A stretch of 64,000 bases of DNA, from NCBI RefSeq assembly GCF_000820845.2, contig NZ_CBXV010000006.1, positions 124,001 through 188,000 of the forward strand. The letters are read 5' to 3'. Positions 10,552 to 23,801 of the stretch are shown here, piece by piece. The notes under the pieces were generated by a model that ran no database searches, was not told the DNA's origin, and saw only the letters and a list, made by a program, of their open reading frames with translations. The position numbers and the translations under genes were made by a program. This stretch comes from Pyrinomonas methylaliphatogenes. Its GTDB lineage: Bacteria > Acidobacteriota > Blastocatellia > Pyrinomonadales > Pyrinomonadaceae. Within the stretch, counting starts at the first letter, position 1. Every line of letters begins with the position of its first letter.

Positions 10552-11583
10552 TCAATGGAGCGCTTCGCGAAAAGCCCGAAGCGCTTTTTCGATATCTTCG
10601 CGCGAGATGTCATAGTGTGTCACGAAGCGTATCCGATCGCCAAAGCTTGAGGCGAGGACGCCGCGTTCGCGCAGCCGCGCGCAAACCGTCGCGGCATCCT
10701 TTCTCGCACCCGATAAGTCGCAGATGACGATGTTCGTCACGACGCGCTCCAAATCGACGGAGACGCCCGGCAACTCCGCCAGCCCTTCGGCCAATCGGCG
10801 CGCTTTCAGATGGTCTTCGAACAGGCGCGGCGGCGTCTCCTCCAGCGCGACGAGCGCGGCGGCGGCGAGCACGCCAGCTTGACGCATCCCCCCGCCTAGA
10901 AGTTTACGCCATCGTCGCGCCTCTTCGATGAACTCCCTCGAACCAAGCAGCATCGAACCGACGGGAGCCCCCAATCCCTTCGACAAACAGAACATCACCG
11001 AATCGGCTGGACCAGCGAGCGCGGCTACCGTCTCGCCCAGCGCGACCGCAGCATTGAAGATGCGTGCCCCGTCGAGATGAACCGGGATACCGAGCGCGTG
11101 TGCGCGACGACAGATCTCCTCCATCTGGGCGCGCGGCATCACCGTCCCGCCCGCCAGATTGTGCGTGTTTTCGAGCGCAATCAAACGCGTCGGAGCGATG
11201 TAATATGGCCCACCCGCATGAAGCGCCGCTTCGATCTCATCCCACGTGAGATGACCGCTCCCATCTCGACTTCTGACGGGGCGCGCGAGCGCGCCCGAGA
11301 TGACCGCCATCGCCGCCATCTCGAAATTGAAGATGTGGCCGCGCTCTTCGATGATGACTTCCGAACCGGGGCTTGTGTGGAGCTTGACGGCGATCTGATT
11401 TCCCATCGAACCGGTCGGCACGAAAAGCGCGGCCTCCTTATCGAAAATCTCCGCCGCCCGTTCCTGCAAGCGATTGACGGTCGGGTCCTCCCCGTACACG
11501 TCATCGCCCACCTCGGCTTCAGCCATCGCGCGCCGCATCGCCGGTGTCGGTCGCGTGACCGTGTCGCTGCGTAGATCAATCAT
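10552..11583 (-). CDS. ltaE: Low-specificity L-threonine aldolase (PLP enzyme)
   Basis: 343 residues, typical length. Splits L-threonine or L-allo-threonine into glycine and acetaldehyde using pyridoxal phosphate. The N-terminus [20 protein letters not shown] is diagnostic. [25 protein letters not shown] and [10 protein letters not shown] (the Asp that holds the PLP ring nitrogen) follow, and the Schiff-base lysine lies in [12 protein letters not shown]. It is 34 bases downstream of the gamma-glutamylcyclotransferase-like gene and 9 bases before cmk. Substrate stereochemistry cannot be told from sequence. Confidence 0.93.
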   Translation of the reverse strand: MIDLRSDTVTRPTPAMRRAMAEAEVGDDVYGEDPTVNRLQERAAEIFDKEAALFVPTGSMGNQIAVKLHTSPGSEVIIEERGHIFNFEMAAMAVISGALARPVRSRDGSGHLTWDEIEAALHAGGPYYIAPTRLIALENTHNLAGGTVMPRAQMEEICRRAHALGIPVHLDGARIFNAAVALGETVAALAGPADSVMFCLSKGLGAPVGSMLLGSREFIEEARRWRKLLGGGMRQAGVLAAAALVALEETPPRLFEDHLKARRLAEGLAELPGVSVDLERVVTNIVICDLSGARKDAATVCARLRERGVLASSFGDRIRFVTHYDISREDIEKALRAFREALH

Positions 11584-11617
11584 CGCCTCTTCCTTCGGAA
11601 CGCGCTCGGGCGCGCAC

Positions 11618-12031
11618 CTACCGCCGCCCCGCTTTCTCGCGCAAATAATCGAGGTAATCGCCGCCCGGGATCAAACGGGCGGCGTCAACTCGTCCGTTGT
11701 AGAAGTAGATCCAACATTCGATCCGCTGCCCATCATCGAGCGTGGCGATCGTTCGCCGTCGCACAAAGAGACTGCCACGTTCGTCTCGCGGATCATACCC
11801 TTCATACTCGTCCAAAGCGCGCAACCTGTCTGCGGGCAAAGCGAAAAGATCGCCCCTGATCTCCGCCGATTCGTCATCACAAGCGACCGCGCCCGGATAC
11901 GGGCCGAGATCGTAAAGCTTCCCACGCACGCGCGCTTGCCCCACGAAGCTCAAACCGCGTATCAGGGCCTTCACCTCTTCAGGCGCACATTCCGGACGCA
12001 GCGTCCCGTAGACGAAGATGTGTTCTTTCAT
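11618..12031 (-). CDS. Gamma-glutamylcyclotransferase-like (GGCT/AIG2) protein
   Basis: 137 residues. The family cyclises gamma-glutamyl groups, releasing 5-oxoproline. The substrate-cradle motif FVYGTLRP is at residues 6-13, and the presumed catalytic glutamate is in ALDEYEGYD. It is short, single-domain and lacks a signal peptide, so cytoplasmic. It lies between hemW (34 bases) and the threonine aldolase (34 bases) on the same strand. The exact gamma-glutamyl substrate cannot be assigned. Confidence 0.85.
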   Translation of the reverse strand: MKEHIFVYGTLRPECAPEEVKALIRGLSFVGQARVRGKLYDLGPYPGAVACDDESAEIRGDLFALPADRLRALDEYEGYDPRDERGSLFVRRRTIATLDDGQRIECWIYFYNGRVDAARLIPGGDYLDYLREKAGRR

Positions 12032-12065
12032 GATCGTCGGCGCGAGCCATCTATCGCGTTATCGT

Positions 12066-13199
12066 TCAAATGAGCGCGACGAAGACCTCGTTCGACAACA
12101 ACGCCCCCCTGTTCGTCAAGCGCAACCGATCGCCTCGAATCTCGATCAAGCCGGCTTCGTTCAGCCGCGCCAGTTCGTTTCCGCGCTCGCGCCGCACATC
12201 ATAACCGAACCGCGCGGCGTAAGCTCGCAGATCGATCCCACGCATCAGGCGTAGACCGAGGAACAGCGCTTCGGCGCGCGCCGCATCATCATCCAACTCG
12301 ACCTCCTCGACGATCGCGCGCCCTCGCTCTTCGATCGAGCGGATGTATCGCGCGGTCGAACGTTCATTGGCCCAACGCCTGCGCCTCCCATCGAACGAAT
12401 GAGCGGAGCAGCCGAAACCGTAGACGGGCGCGCCGGTCCAGTACTTCATGTTGTGACGCGCAACCCGCCCGGGCAGACAGAAGTTCGAGATCTCGTAATG
12501 TTCGTAACCGGCCTCCTCCAACCGCTCGATCATCGCTTCATACATTCGCGCCGCAAGATCCTCATCGGGCGGCGGAGAGATGCCACGCTCGATTTCACGA
12601 GCGAGCGGCGTCCCCGGGTGCACCTCGAGCAGGTAAAGCGACATATGCTCCGGACGAAGACTGAGCGCAAGCTCCAGATTGCGCCGCCAACCGGCGAGCG
12701 TTTGGCGCGGCAATCCGGCGATCAGATCGAGGTTGAGGTTGCGGAAACCGACGGCCCGCAACTGCGCGACGGTTCGAACGGTGTCCGCCGCCGTATGAGC
12801 GCGGCGCAAACGGCGCAACTCCTCATCGTCGAAGGATTGCGCTCCGACGCTTATGCGATTGACGCCGAGCTGACGGAACTCATCGAGCGATGGCCGATCC
12901 GCCGTCGCCGGATCAACCTCCATCGTCACCTCTGCCTCGTTCGACACGCGGAAGCGCGCCCGAACGGCTTCAAGCAGAAGGGCCACGTGCGAGGGCGCGA
13001 GCGTGCTCGGCGTCCCGCCGCCCAAGTAGATGCTATCGCACTCCGGCCTTTCATCCTGCGCCGCGAAGTTTTCGATCTCGCGAACGACGGCGCGGACATA
13101 GCGTTCGACCAGTTCGCGGTGGTAGCGCGTCGTCGCGAAATCGCAGTACGAGCAACGCGCCACGCAGAACGGGATATGGATGTAGACTCCGACCCGCAT
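12066..13199 (-). CDS. hemW: Radical SAM family heme chaperone HemW
   Basis: 377 residues. HemW binds heme and a [4Fe-4S] cluster and is thought to deliver heme to respiratory proteins; it resembles coproporphyrinogen dehydrogenase HemN. The start [21 protein letters not shown] has the CxxxCxxC cluster motif, and [20 protein letters not shown] and [12 protein letters not shown] are standard family segments. HemW_C-type sequence makes up the C-terminal third. The length fits HemW and is shorter than HemN. It is the first gene of the long minus-strand run that continues to tamB. Confidence 0.92.
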   Translation of the reverse strand: MRVGVYIHIPFCVARCSYCDFATTRYHRELVERYVRAVVREIENFAAQDERPECDSIYLGGGTPSTLAPSHVALLLEAVRARFRVSNEAEVTMEVDPATADRPSLDEFRQLGVNRISVGAQSFDDEELRRLRRAHTAADTVRTVAQLRAVGFRNLNLDLIAGLPRQTLAGWRRNLELALSLRPEHMSLYLLEVHPGTPLAREIERGISPPPDEDLAARMYEAMIERLEEAGYEHYEISNFCLPGRVARHNMKYWTGAPVYGFGCSAHSFDGRRRRWANERSTARYIRSIEERGRAIVEEVELDDDAARAEALFLGLRLMRGIDLRAYAARFGYDVRRERGNELARLNEAGLIEIRGDRLRLTNRGALLSNEVFVALI

Positions 13200-13260
13200 C
13201 CGGCTGAACGATTGTAAGATTGTAACACGTGCAGGATGGCAGCGGCGCGCTCAAAACCCT

Positions 13261-14559
13261 CTAATCGTTCGAGGCCGACGTCTTCTCCAGTCGCTTCACG
13301 CTCCCTTCGCCGCTGATCGAATGGCTCATCTGCCGCGCGACGCGCTCGGCCTCTTCCATCACGCGCAGCAAATTCCCGCCGAGGATCTTGCGTATATCCT
13401 GCTCGCTGTACCCACGCCGCAACAGTTCGTATGTGATCTTCGGGAGTTGCGCGACATCCTCCATGCCGACCGGTAGACTCGTCACGCCATCGAAATCCGA
13501 ACCGAGTCCGACGTGATCCACTCCGGCTACCTTGGCGATATGATCGATGTGATCGATCAGCACGGAAAGAGGGGTGGGCGGCAACGGATTCGCCGCGTAG
13601 AGTTTTCGGGTCTCTTCCTCGAGCCGTTTCGGATCGCCTTTGTACTTCTCGCGCAACGCTTCGAGCTGCGGCTTGAGACGAGCTTCCCGTTCTCTGGAAG
13701 CGTTGATCGCGTTCTGATCGATGAAGAGCGGGTAGAAGTTGACCATCACGACGCCGCCGTTTTTAGCGATGCGGCGCAAGATGTCGTCGGGGATGTTGCG
13801 CGGATGGTTGGCGAGCGCGCGCGCCGAAGAGTGCGATGCGATGACAGGCGCACGCGAGATGTCGAGCACGTCGCTCATCGTCTTATCGGAAACGTGTGAG
13901 ATATCGACGAGCATTCCGAGCCGGTTCATCTCGCGCACCACTTCCTTGCCGAAATCCGAAAGCCCGTTGTGGCGCGGCGTGTCGCAACACGAATCGGCCC
14001 AATCGTTCGTGTTGTTATGCGTCAAAGTCATATAGCGCACGCCCAGGCGATAGAAATCTCTGAGCGCCATCAGCGAATTCTCGATCGCATGACCGCCCTC
14101 GATGCCCATCAGCGCCGCGATCTTGCCCTCTTTCTTCGCCCGCCGAATGTCCGCCGCCGAAGTCGCGATCATCATCTCGTCCGGGTGGCGTTCGACGGCG
14201 CGATAGACCATATCGATCATGTCGAGCGCGCGCCGCGCCGATCCGCACTCTTTGACGAACCGGCGATCCACATAAATGGAGAAGAATTGCCCCGTAATGC
14301 CGCCTTCCTTCATCCGTTGAAGGTCCGTGTGATATTTCCCCTTCGAGGGTTGGCCGATATCATAGCCCTCATCGACCATCGGCGTCGTAATGTCATTGTG
14401 CCCATCGACGACGATGGCCGAACGATGAAGGCGCAACGCGCGCTGCCAGAGCTTTTCGTCGCGCGGCTCAGTCGCACTTGTCCCTTGCGCCCGAGCCCCC
14501 CCTATGAAAAATAGGGTGATGATCGCAATAAAAAACGGTTTGCTAGCCACCATCCGCAT
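13261..14559 (-). CDS. Secreted membrane dipeptidase, peptidase family M19
   Basis: 432 residues. A zinc dipeptidase related to renal dipeptidase, acting outside the cytoplasm. A signal peptide (residues 1-24, ending GGARA) precedes the TIM barrel. Metal-ligand segments are VVDGHNDI, GIEGGHAIENS, DISHVSDKTM, IASHSSARAL and LGSDFDGV. An AGGAG sits 6 bases before the ATG at 14559. It is the next gene downstream of the TonB-dependent receptor, separated by a strong palindrome, so it is probably a separate transcript. Confidence 0.93.
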   Translation of the reverse strand: MRMVASKPFFIAIITLFFIGGARAQGTSATEPRDEKLWQRALRLHRSAIVVDGHNDITTPMVDEGYDIGQPSKGKYHTDLQRMKEGGITGQFFSIYVDRRFVKECGSARRALDMIDMVYRAVERHPDEMMIATSAADIRRAKKEGKIAALMGIEGGHAIENSLMALRDFYRLGVRYMTLTHNNTNDWADSCCDTPRHNGLSDFGKEVVREMNRLGMLVDISHVSDKTMSDVLDISRAPVIASHSSARALANHPRNIPDDILRRIAKNGGVVMVNFYPLFIDQNAINASREREARLKPQLEALREKYKGDPKRLEEETRKLYAANPLPPTPLSVLIDHIDHIAKVAGVDHVGLGSDFDGVTSLPVGMEDVAQLPKITYELLRRGYSEQDIRKILGGNLLRVMEEAERVARQMSHSISGEGSVKRLEKTSASND

Positions 14560-14928
14560 GCTCTCCTTCTAGAAACTCGATTTAGAACTTCCGATCTACG
14601 GCTCCCCAACCACCATCCTAACTCGATGAGAGAGTTACCATTTAACCAAGCATAACCCAACTTCACCTAACCGCGAAGGATAGATAGCCATGACCAAACG
14701 GACGCCTGTGATGATCGCCAGATCTCCTCAAACTCAAAGGGGTAGATCCTCAGATTATGACCACGCGCCGCCTTTAGCCCTGATATGCGGTTCAGCTCTC
14801 CATCTGCGCCTTCGTTCCCACTCAGACTTGCCCTCTCAACATCGCTTTACAAAGAGAGCGAAGCGGAAAGGATTCGAATCCTTTCCGCTTCGAATCGCCG
14901 GAGTTTACTCGGACGGCCTACCGCTCGG
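14560..14928. other. Intergenic region between M19 dipeptidase and TonB receptor
   Basis: 369 bases with no convincing gene. It is AT-richer than its neighbours around 14620-14680 and must hold the dipeptidase promoter on the minus strand, though I could not pick a clear -35/-10 pair. The only striking structure is the perfect palindrome at 14859-14892. Confidence 0.6.
14859..14892 (-). terminator. 34-bp perfect palindrome, probable terminator of the TonB receptor gene
   Basis: A perfect palindrome centred between 14875 and 14876; each half contains GCGGAAAGGAT or its complement. It could fold as a 15-bp stem with a TCGA loop. It lies 37 bases past the receptor stop codon. There is no clear T-run on either side, so it may act as a transcript-stabilising hairpin or a factor-dependent stop. 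Confidence 0.6.
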
Positions 14929-17900
14929 CTAGAAGATAAGCTTCAATCCCATCCGCATTGTTCTTCCACCGCCGTCTATCAGATTGTAGTTTAGGAAACT
15001 GCCTGCCTGCGTCGAAGTGACGTCGTTCGATGGAACGCCGGTAAATTGCGGATGGTTGAAGATGTTAAATGTTTCGAGCCGGTATTCGAGCTTGATGTTT
15101 TCGCGTAAGCGGAAGATCTTGAAGAAGCTCATATCGAAATTCTCCACCGGCTTCGAGCGTTCGGTGTTCCGGCCAAGCGTGGCTGCGCCGGGGAATCCGG
15201 AACCGGCTGGAACTTGAATCACGTATACGTCGTTGCGCGTAACGCACTGTCCAGTGTCCGGATTGCGCAACCCGGTCGCGCATACGGATGTCGCCACAAC
15301 TTGAGCGCGCGTGTTATGTGGCGCGTTCGGGTTGCCGACATCTGGCCGGTCCGAAGTCGTTATACCATCTCCATTCCGATCCAACCCGTTAACGATCGTA
15401 AATGGTGCGCCAGATTGAAAGACGGTGATACCGGTGATCTGCCATCCGCCCAGAACTTGGCCAAGGAAGCCCCGCGTCGGACCAGGTATCTCCCAAATAT
15501 AGCTGATCGTCAACCGGTGCGCCCGATGATAATCCGACACAGCGCGGTCCAGTTTGAGTCCCCCTTGAAAAGCCGGCACAGAAGCCAACGCTGAATTGGT
15601 CTGTCCCGTCGCAAAGATTTCACTGATCTGGTCGATCAACTTGGACCAAGTGTAGGAAGCGTTGACTTGAAAACCTCGCGCGAATCGCCGATCAACGCGC
15701 AGCTGCATCGCGTGGTAATCGGAGTTGGCTCCGCTCGACCGATATCGGCGAATTCCAAGATTCGGGTAAAGGCGCGCGCCAGTCGCCGGATTGACTACGG
15801 GGTTGAGATCTTCGGTGACGAAGAGCTTCCTTCCAGCCGAACCGACATAAGATAGATCCATCACGAGATCCAACGGCAACTGTCGTTGTACCCCGAGCGA
15901 CCAACGCTGCGTGTAAGGATTGCGGATCTTCGGATTGAAGACCGAGGTCTGTGAATCGAGCGGCGTCGGGGTGCGCGGCGTCGCTGGTAGCGCGCCCGGA
16001 TAGAAATTAGCCAAGCCGCGCCCCGAAGAGGGAGCGGTGGTGGTCGTTGATGTGTTGTTCGGCGAGTCGGCGGCGATATTCGACAGCATGTTGTTGAAGA
16101 AGGTGTCGTAGCTCACTTGGTAGCCACCGCGAATGACGCTACGGTCCTTCCGCAAAAGGTGACCGAGGATTCCCGAATCAAACCCGGGAGAGTAAGCGAA
16201 ACCGACCACCGGCCCGAAGTTATTGTTATCGACTTCGACTTTGTTCGGGATGAGGAATCGCGCCGGATCGAAGCCAGCGAAGGCCGGATATTTGAAGGCG
16301 CTATTGGCCGGTTGACCGAAATTCTCGTAACGCAACCCAAGCGTCAAGGTCAGATTCGGCGTCGCTTTCCATGTATCTTGGAAGAAATAGCTGTGGCGGA
16401 AGAGATTTGGACGGTAGAACGGTGTGCCGAAGTTTATGTTCGCGTTGCCGCTCGAACCGCTGAAGTTATCGATGAAGTTTGCCAATCCCGTATACCCACC
16501 GCCGGGGTTGAAGGTGAATGAACCGCGTTCGTTAAACGGTGGACGCTGTCGCGCGCGCTGCCAGAGCAGTTCGACGCCGAACCGGAAGGTATGGGCGCCG
16601 AAGACTTTGGTCATCGTATCTTGCACGAGGTAATTATTCGCGCGACGGAATTGCGGGATGTTCGTATTGATCCCAATCCCGGAGACCTCGCTGATGGCAA
16701 TCCGTTGCAAGGTGAAGGCGAGCGGCGGATCCGACGGCGAGATCGGAAACTCGAAATCTATCTTGCCATACGGAGAGACGCGCAACTCGTTGGTAATGGT
16801 CGGGTTCACGATCCATGTGTAGGTGACGAGGAAGTTACGCGAAATGCCGTTGAAGTCGGTGGTAAAGAAAGGCGAATTCATCGCGCTCGGCGTCGTGATC
16901 GAATCATCGTCGAGGTAACGGAAGGCCAACTTGTGACGCTCGTTGATCGAGTGATCGATGCGAATCACGTACTGTCGATCGTTCGACTTCTGCCCGGCAG
17001 AAATGCCGATCAAACCGGTTTCGATCTGGCCGCGATCGATCACGGCTCCCGTCCCTGTGGGTCCAACCCCGAGCGCGATATTCCGCAAAGTAGTCACGCC
17101 CCGTGCCGCGCCGATCGCGTTCAGATAGAGGTCAACTCGCGGGTTCGTGCCTGCCGGAAAGAGTTGACGCAATCTGGCCACCCCCGCTTCCGTCGGCACG
17201 CGGAATGGGCCGAAATTGGCTGTCGATCGATAGCGATCCCACTGAATCCCAAAGAAGAAGAAGGTTCGATCGCGCCCGTTTATAACTACCGGTCCACCTT
17301 CGCCGAAATGCGGGAGAGGGAGTGGACCGCCAATGGTCCCGCCGAAAATATTTTCGGTGAAGACCGGCGGCTTGCTCAACCCAGCGAGTCGCTGGCCATT
17401 GGTCGTCGCATTAAAAGCCTGCGAAGAGATGAGCCAGCGAGCGGTGCCATGAAACTCATTCGTGCCCGATTTAGTGATCAGATTGAAAATGCCGCCGCCA
17501 GCGCGCCCGAACTCGGCGCTGAACAATCCGGTTTGAACCGAAACTTCAGCGATCGCATCATCGTTGTTGATCTGCGTTGCCGGTCCAGTGACCGAAATAT
17601 CGTTATTTTCCGTCCCATCGATCAGATAGTTGTTGCCGCGCGGGCGCTGCCCGTTGACGGAAAACTGCGAGGCGTTGCCAAACGACGCTCCTCCAGTCGC
17701 CGTGACAACCCCAGGCAATAAACGGGCAAAGTCATACGGATTTAGACCGCTCGATGGCAACTGCGTCACCTGCCGCGGTGTAAAGTTGCCGCCACGAACA
17801 GCGTCGCTCTTTTGCAATATCTCGGTCGCGCTCGCATTCACGTCTACGACGACCGAAGTGGTGCCGATCTCCAACTGAACATCGAACGTCGCAATGCGGT

Positions 17901-18190
17901 TGGCTTGAACCTGAATGCTCCGGATGCTTACGGGCTTAAATCCATCGGCGGAGATGCTCAGATCGTAAATTCCCAAATCGACCGCATCGAAGCGGTAAAG
18001 CCCCGCCTCGTTCGTCGTGGTGGTGCGCGTTTGATTCGTTTGCGTATTCAATAACGTTACCGTCGCGCCCGCGATCACCGCGCCGTTAGGGTCACTGACA
18101 GTCCCAGTGACCGTGCCGCGGCTCGTCTGCGCATAGGTCAGCGGCGGTAAGCAATGCCGCCAGCAGAAGAACAGAGACTCGCTTGACCAT
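14929..18190 (-). CDS. Oar-type TonB-dependent receptor with carboxypeptidase regulatory-like domain; frameshift in signal peptide
   Basis: About 1086 residues if one base is removed. An outer-membrane barrel probably taking up or exporting large substrates. Order: carboxypeptidase-regulatory-like Ig fold (GTVTGTVSDPNGAVIAGATV, about 27-110), plug (VNGQRPRGNNYLIDGTENND), then the barrel to the end. ATG at 18190 has GGAGGG/AAGG upstream and opens a textbook signal peptide (MVKRVSVLLLAALLTAA), but that frame stops after 33 codons. The receptor frame has no start between an in-frame TAA beside 18190 and a GTG at 18078 that would delete the secretion signal. Dropping one base near 18140 joins the two as ALLTAATYAQTSRGT. 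A sequencing error, a real mutation or recoding are all possible. Confidence 0.85.
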
Positions 18191-18310
18191 TAACCTTCCC
18201 TCCAAGGTCTAAGTTAAAGACGAACTCTGATGAGCCACGGCAAGTCGCGTACCATAGATTATGGGCTGAAAGAATCGCTCAAATGGCCCATCATCTCGCA
18301 AAATGAAGGA

Positions 18311-18359
18311 AGCTGCCATCCGAAATTTCGGATATCGTCCGAAATCTCGGATGGCAGCT
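18311..18359. promoter_or_regulatory. Nested palindromes: two operator-like dyads within a large inverted repeat
   Basis: Two levels of symmetry are visible. The outer inverted repeat has 22-base arms (18311-18332 and 18338-18359, one mismatch) around a 5-base loop. Each arm itself contains a dyad: ATCCGAAATTTCGGAT (18318-18333, perfect 16-bp palindrome) and GTCCGAAATCTCGGAT (18337-18352, near copy), 19 bases apart. Two like dyads about two helical turns apart suggest a repressor operator for the TonB receptor, uvrA or both; a hairpin in RNA is the alternative. Confidence 0.5.
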
Positions 18360-18549
18360 GGACTCGCCAATCTCAACTTTTCAACATGACTACGGATCCA
18401 TCGCTTATGTGCAGCCCGCCGGGAACAGCCGCAGAAGGGCTCTCAAAAGCGACGAGAAAGGCGTGTGGCGATCGCAGAACCAAGCGGAAGACCTCCCTTC
18501 ATGCTGATAGCGAATCTCCCTTCATAGGCAAAAGCTTCCTCTCGCTTGC

Positions 18550-18578
18550 TTCATGACCGCGGCGTTTTGCGCTATCAT
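18550..18578 (+). promoter_or_regulatory. Candidate uvrA promoter
   Basis: TTCATG, 17 bases, TATCAT, ending 38 bases before the uvrA start. The -10 is good and the -35 is weak. Confidence 0.35.
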
Positions 18579-18616
18579 CTCTTTTTTCCCCGCTTAGCTA
18601 AGGGAAGCATTGGGTG

Positions 18617-21500
<2,884 letters not shown>

Positions 21501-21529
<29 letters not shown>

Positions 21530-21947
21530 CATGACCGCCGCGATGAAAAGCCAAGATGCGTTGCGGACCTCGACGCTTCGGATGGTCAAGGCCGCCCTCA
21601 CCAACCGGGAGATCGAGAAGGGCGGCGAACTGAGCGATGATGAGATCATCAAGATGCTCCGGTCGCTCATCAAACAGCGGCAAGAGGCCGCCGAACAATA
21701 CGAGCGCGGAGGGCGGCAGGAACTGGCGGACAAGGAACGCGCCGAGATCGAAATCATCGAATCCTATCTGCCGCAAGCCGCTACGCCAGAAGAGATCGAG
21801 CGGGCCGTCGCTGAAGCCATCGCCGAAACGGGCGCGACTTCGATCCGCGACATGGGCAAAGTGATGAAGGCAGCTCAAGCGCGCTTGGCCGGCAGAAGTT
21901 TCGATGGGCGCACCGTGAGCGAGCTCGTCAAAGCGAAGCTGAGTTAG
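21501..21947 (+). CDS. yqeY: GatB/YqeY domain protein
   Basis: 148 residues, the usual length. Family related to the tail domain of the amidotransferase GatB; its role is not settled. MSLKRRILSDMTAAMKSQD and IESYLPQA...EEIERAV are characteristic. The start is inside the last codons of uvrA, preceded by a strong AGGAGGGAGAG, so translation is probably coupled. Its last codons lie in a 30-bp sequence repeated just downstream. Confidence 0.93.
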
Positions 21948-22022
21948 GCGGCGCGTGAGGGTTTTGCGGGTCGTTGATTTCAATCGAAAGAAGTCAAAGC
22001 GAAGCTGAGTTAGGCGGCGCGT
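21927..22022 (+). repeat. 30-bp perfect direct repeat, 66-bp period, spanning the yqeY stop
   Basis: Copies at 21927-21956 and 21993-22022 are identical. The first covers the end of yqeY (codons for VKAKLS, the stop and the next bases), and the second repeats those codons out of context. The 36 bases between them do not resemble what follows the second copy, so this is not a simple tandem duplication of the whole 66 bases. Confidence 0.85.
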
Positions 22023-22139
22023 CCCTCTCGGCAAACGACCTCAGGAGCCAACTGGCCATTCTCGCGCCTCGCAAGAGCGATCCGCGGTAGAGGGCCATCT
22101 CCCGAAATCGCAAACGGGCGAAGCCACTGCCCGGCCCGC

Positions 22140-23027
22140 TCACTTTTGATAGACGAAGTCGTTTTGCAAGCGGACCAGTTTGAAGGGCGTATCCGAAGCC
22201 ATCAGCGACTCGGCGGCTCCGAGCACGAGATAGCCGCCGTCGCGCAAAGCGCGATGAAGCGTCGAGATCGCGCGCTGGCGCGCGCGCTGATCGAAATAGA
22301 TCAGCACGTTACGACAGAAGATGACATCGAAGTCGCCTAGGCTCTCGTCCGATCCTTCGGCTATCAGATTGACCCGATTGAACGTCACCATCCGGCGCAA
22401 TTCGGGGATCACCTGCCACGAACCATCCGCTTGCCGTTTGAAGTACCGGGCGCGTAATCTGCGCTCCATCGCGCGGAAGGCCGTTCGCGGATAACGCCCG
22501 AGGGTCGCTTTGGCGATCACGCGCGGCGAGATGTCGCTCCCGATGATCTTCACATCCCAGTCGACAAAAAGGCCGGACTCGAGCACGAGCATGGCGAGCG
22601 TATATGCCTCTTCGCCCGTCGAGCAACCGGCGCTCCAGATGCGGAGCGCGCGGAGATCCGAATTACTCCGTTCGAGCAGCGGAAGGATCTCTTGGCCGAA
22701 GGCCTGCAGCGCGCGCTTTTCGCGGAAGAAATATGTTTCATGCACGGCGAGCGCATCGATCGCGCGTTGCAACTCCTCGCCATCGTGATCGGCATAGCGA
22801 AGGTAAAGGTAGTACCGTTCGAAACTGTCGAAACGCAGCGCCTCAACGCGCAAGCGCAGGCGTTGTTCGAAGGTCTGTCGGTTCAGCTGATCGAAGAAGA
22901 GGCCCGACGCCTCGTAGATCAGATTACGAAGGCTCAGGAAGGTCTTCTCTCGCAGCACCAACGCGGACCGCGTTTCGGGGAAGATGGGCATAATCGAAAG
23001 TCGAGCGGATCTTCTACGAGCCGGCAT
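22140..23027 (-). CDS. cheR: CheR-type chemoreceptor methyltransferase
   Basis: 295 residues. Transfers methyl from S-adenosylmethionine to glutamates of chemoreceptors. An N-terminal helical domain (about 15-85) leads into the SAM-binding domain: VHETYFFRE, the SAM loop WSAGCSTGEEAYTLA, GSDISPRVIAKA, and FDVIFCRNVLIYFD. It follows cheW by 105 bases on the same strand. ATG at 23027 is used; ATG at 22991 (MPIFPETRSA) would remove 12 residues. No chemoreceptor or cheB is visible nearby, so its substrate is encoded elsewhere. Confidence 0.93.
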   Translation of the reverse strand: MPARRRSARLSIMPIFPETRSALVLREKTFLSLRNLIYEASGLFFDQLNRQTFEQRLRLRVEALRFDSFERYYLYLRYADHDGEELQRAIDALAVHETYFFREKRALQAFGQEILPLLERSNSDLRALRIWSAGCSTGEEAYTLAMLVLESGLFVDWDVKIIGSDISPRVIAKATLGRYPRTAFRAMERRLRARYFKRQADGSWQVIPELRRMVTFNRVNLIAEGSDESLGDFDVIFCRNVLIYFDQRARQRAISTLHRALRDGGYLVLGAAESLMASDTPFKLVRLQNDFVYQK

Positions 23028-23132
23028 CCCCCACCGCTGAACTCGTTCGGTGGACGCGACAACCTTGATCCAAGATGATCCTCGATGATTTCACGGATCA
23101 GAAGGCTCGACCGAGACCGCCGTTCAAAGAGA

Positions 23133-23609
23133 TCATCCGATCGCCGCTTCGAAGATGCGCGATGTATCGAGGATGGCAATCAACTGATCGCCGTACTCGA
23201 CCGCTCCGCGCATCAATTTCGGGCTCGTCGCCAGCACCTGTAACTCACTTTCGCGGACTTCGATCACGCCTTCGACCGCATCGACGCTGAGCGCTATCTG
23301 TTCATCGCCGCGCAGAGCGACGATAAAACCTCTTCGATCGCTTTCCCCTTGAAGATCGAGAAGCTCGTGCGAGGCGATGACGGTGTACATCTGGCCGCGA
23401 ATGGCGACCACGCCACACACCGCGCGCGGCGCCCGCGGCAAAGGCGTCAGTTTTTTATGCCGAACGATGTACCACGCTTCATCGGCGAAGATCCCGATCA
23501 GACGCGCGCCGACGCGCATGATCAACAGTTCCCGTTTCGCGGCTTCAATCTCGCCGGGGAGACCGAGCGTCCGGGGCAGAATGGCGATCGCATCGAAATC
23601 TTCGCTCAT
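23133..23609 (-). CDS. cheW: CheW-like coupling protein
   Basis: 158 residues made of one CheW fold (about 22-150). Such proteins bridge receptors and the CheA kinase. RELLIMRVGARLIGIFADEAWYIV and VVAIRGQMYTVI fit the two-barrel SH3-like structure. It is upstream of cheR on the minus strand and divergent from the AhpD-like gene. The N-terminal 20 residues are an extension of no clear meaning. A single-domain stand-alone adaptor is more likely than a CheV, since no receiver domain follows. Confidence 0.88.
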   Translation of the reverse strand: MSEDFDAIAILPRTLGLPGEIEAAKRELLIMRVGARLIGIFADEAWYIVRHKKLTPLPRAPRAVCGVVAIRGQMYTVIASHELLDLQGESDRRGFIVALRGDEQIALSVDAVEGVIEVRESELQVLATSPKLMRGAVEYGDQLIAILDTSRIFEAAIG

Positions 23610-23801
23610 GGCGAGCTGAACGGACCCGTTCGGAAGAAAGCTTAAAGAGAAAGGATCGCGCCTCGCGCGCTATGTCTTCTAACATGCGGACCGGCAAGTG
23701 TCAATAGATGAGCGCGCACGGCTGACGGGATTTCGCGCCCGCGGACGTGCTAAACTATCCGGGTGAGAAGATGTGTGTCGCCCAAAGATGAGGGGATTTC
23801 G

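Larger units (their letters stand above)
18191..18616. other. Divergent intergenic region between TonB receptor and uvrA
   Basis: 426 bases without a gene. It carries the start signals of both divergent genes and, near its middle, the paired dyads at 18311-18359 described separately. A weak sigma-70-like element for uvrA is at its right end. Confidence 0.6.

Noticed and set aside
14871-14882. GATTCGAATCC as a tRNA T-arm
   Set aside because: It is the centre of a perfect palindrome; no acceptor, D-arm or anticodon stem surrounds it.
14690-14932. Plus-strand frame of 80 codons between the dipeptidase and receptor genes
   Set aside because: Reads through the 34-bp palindrome, has no ribosome site and no recognisable product.
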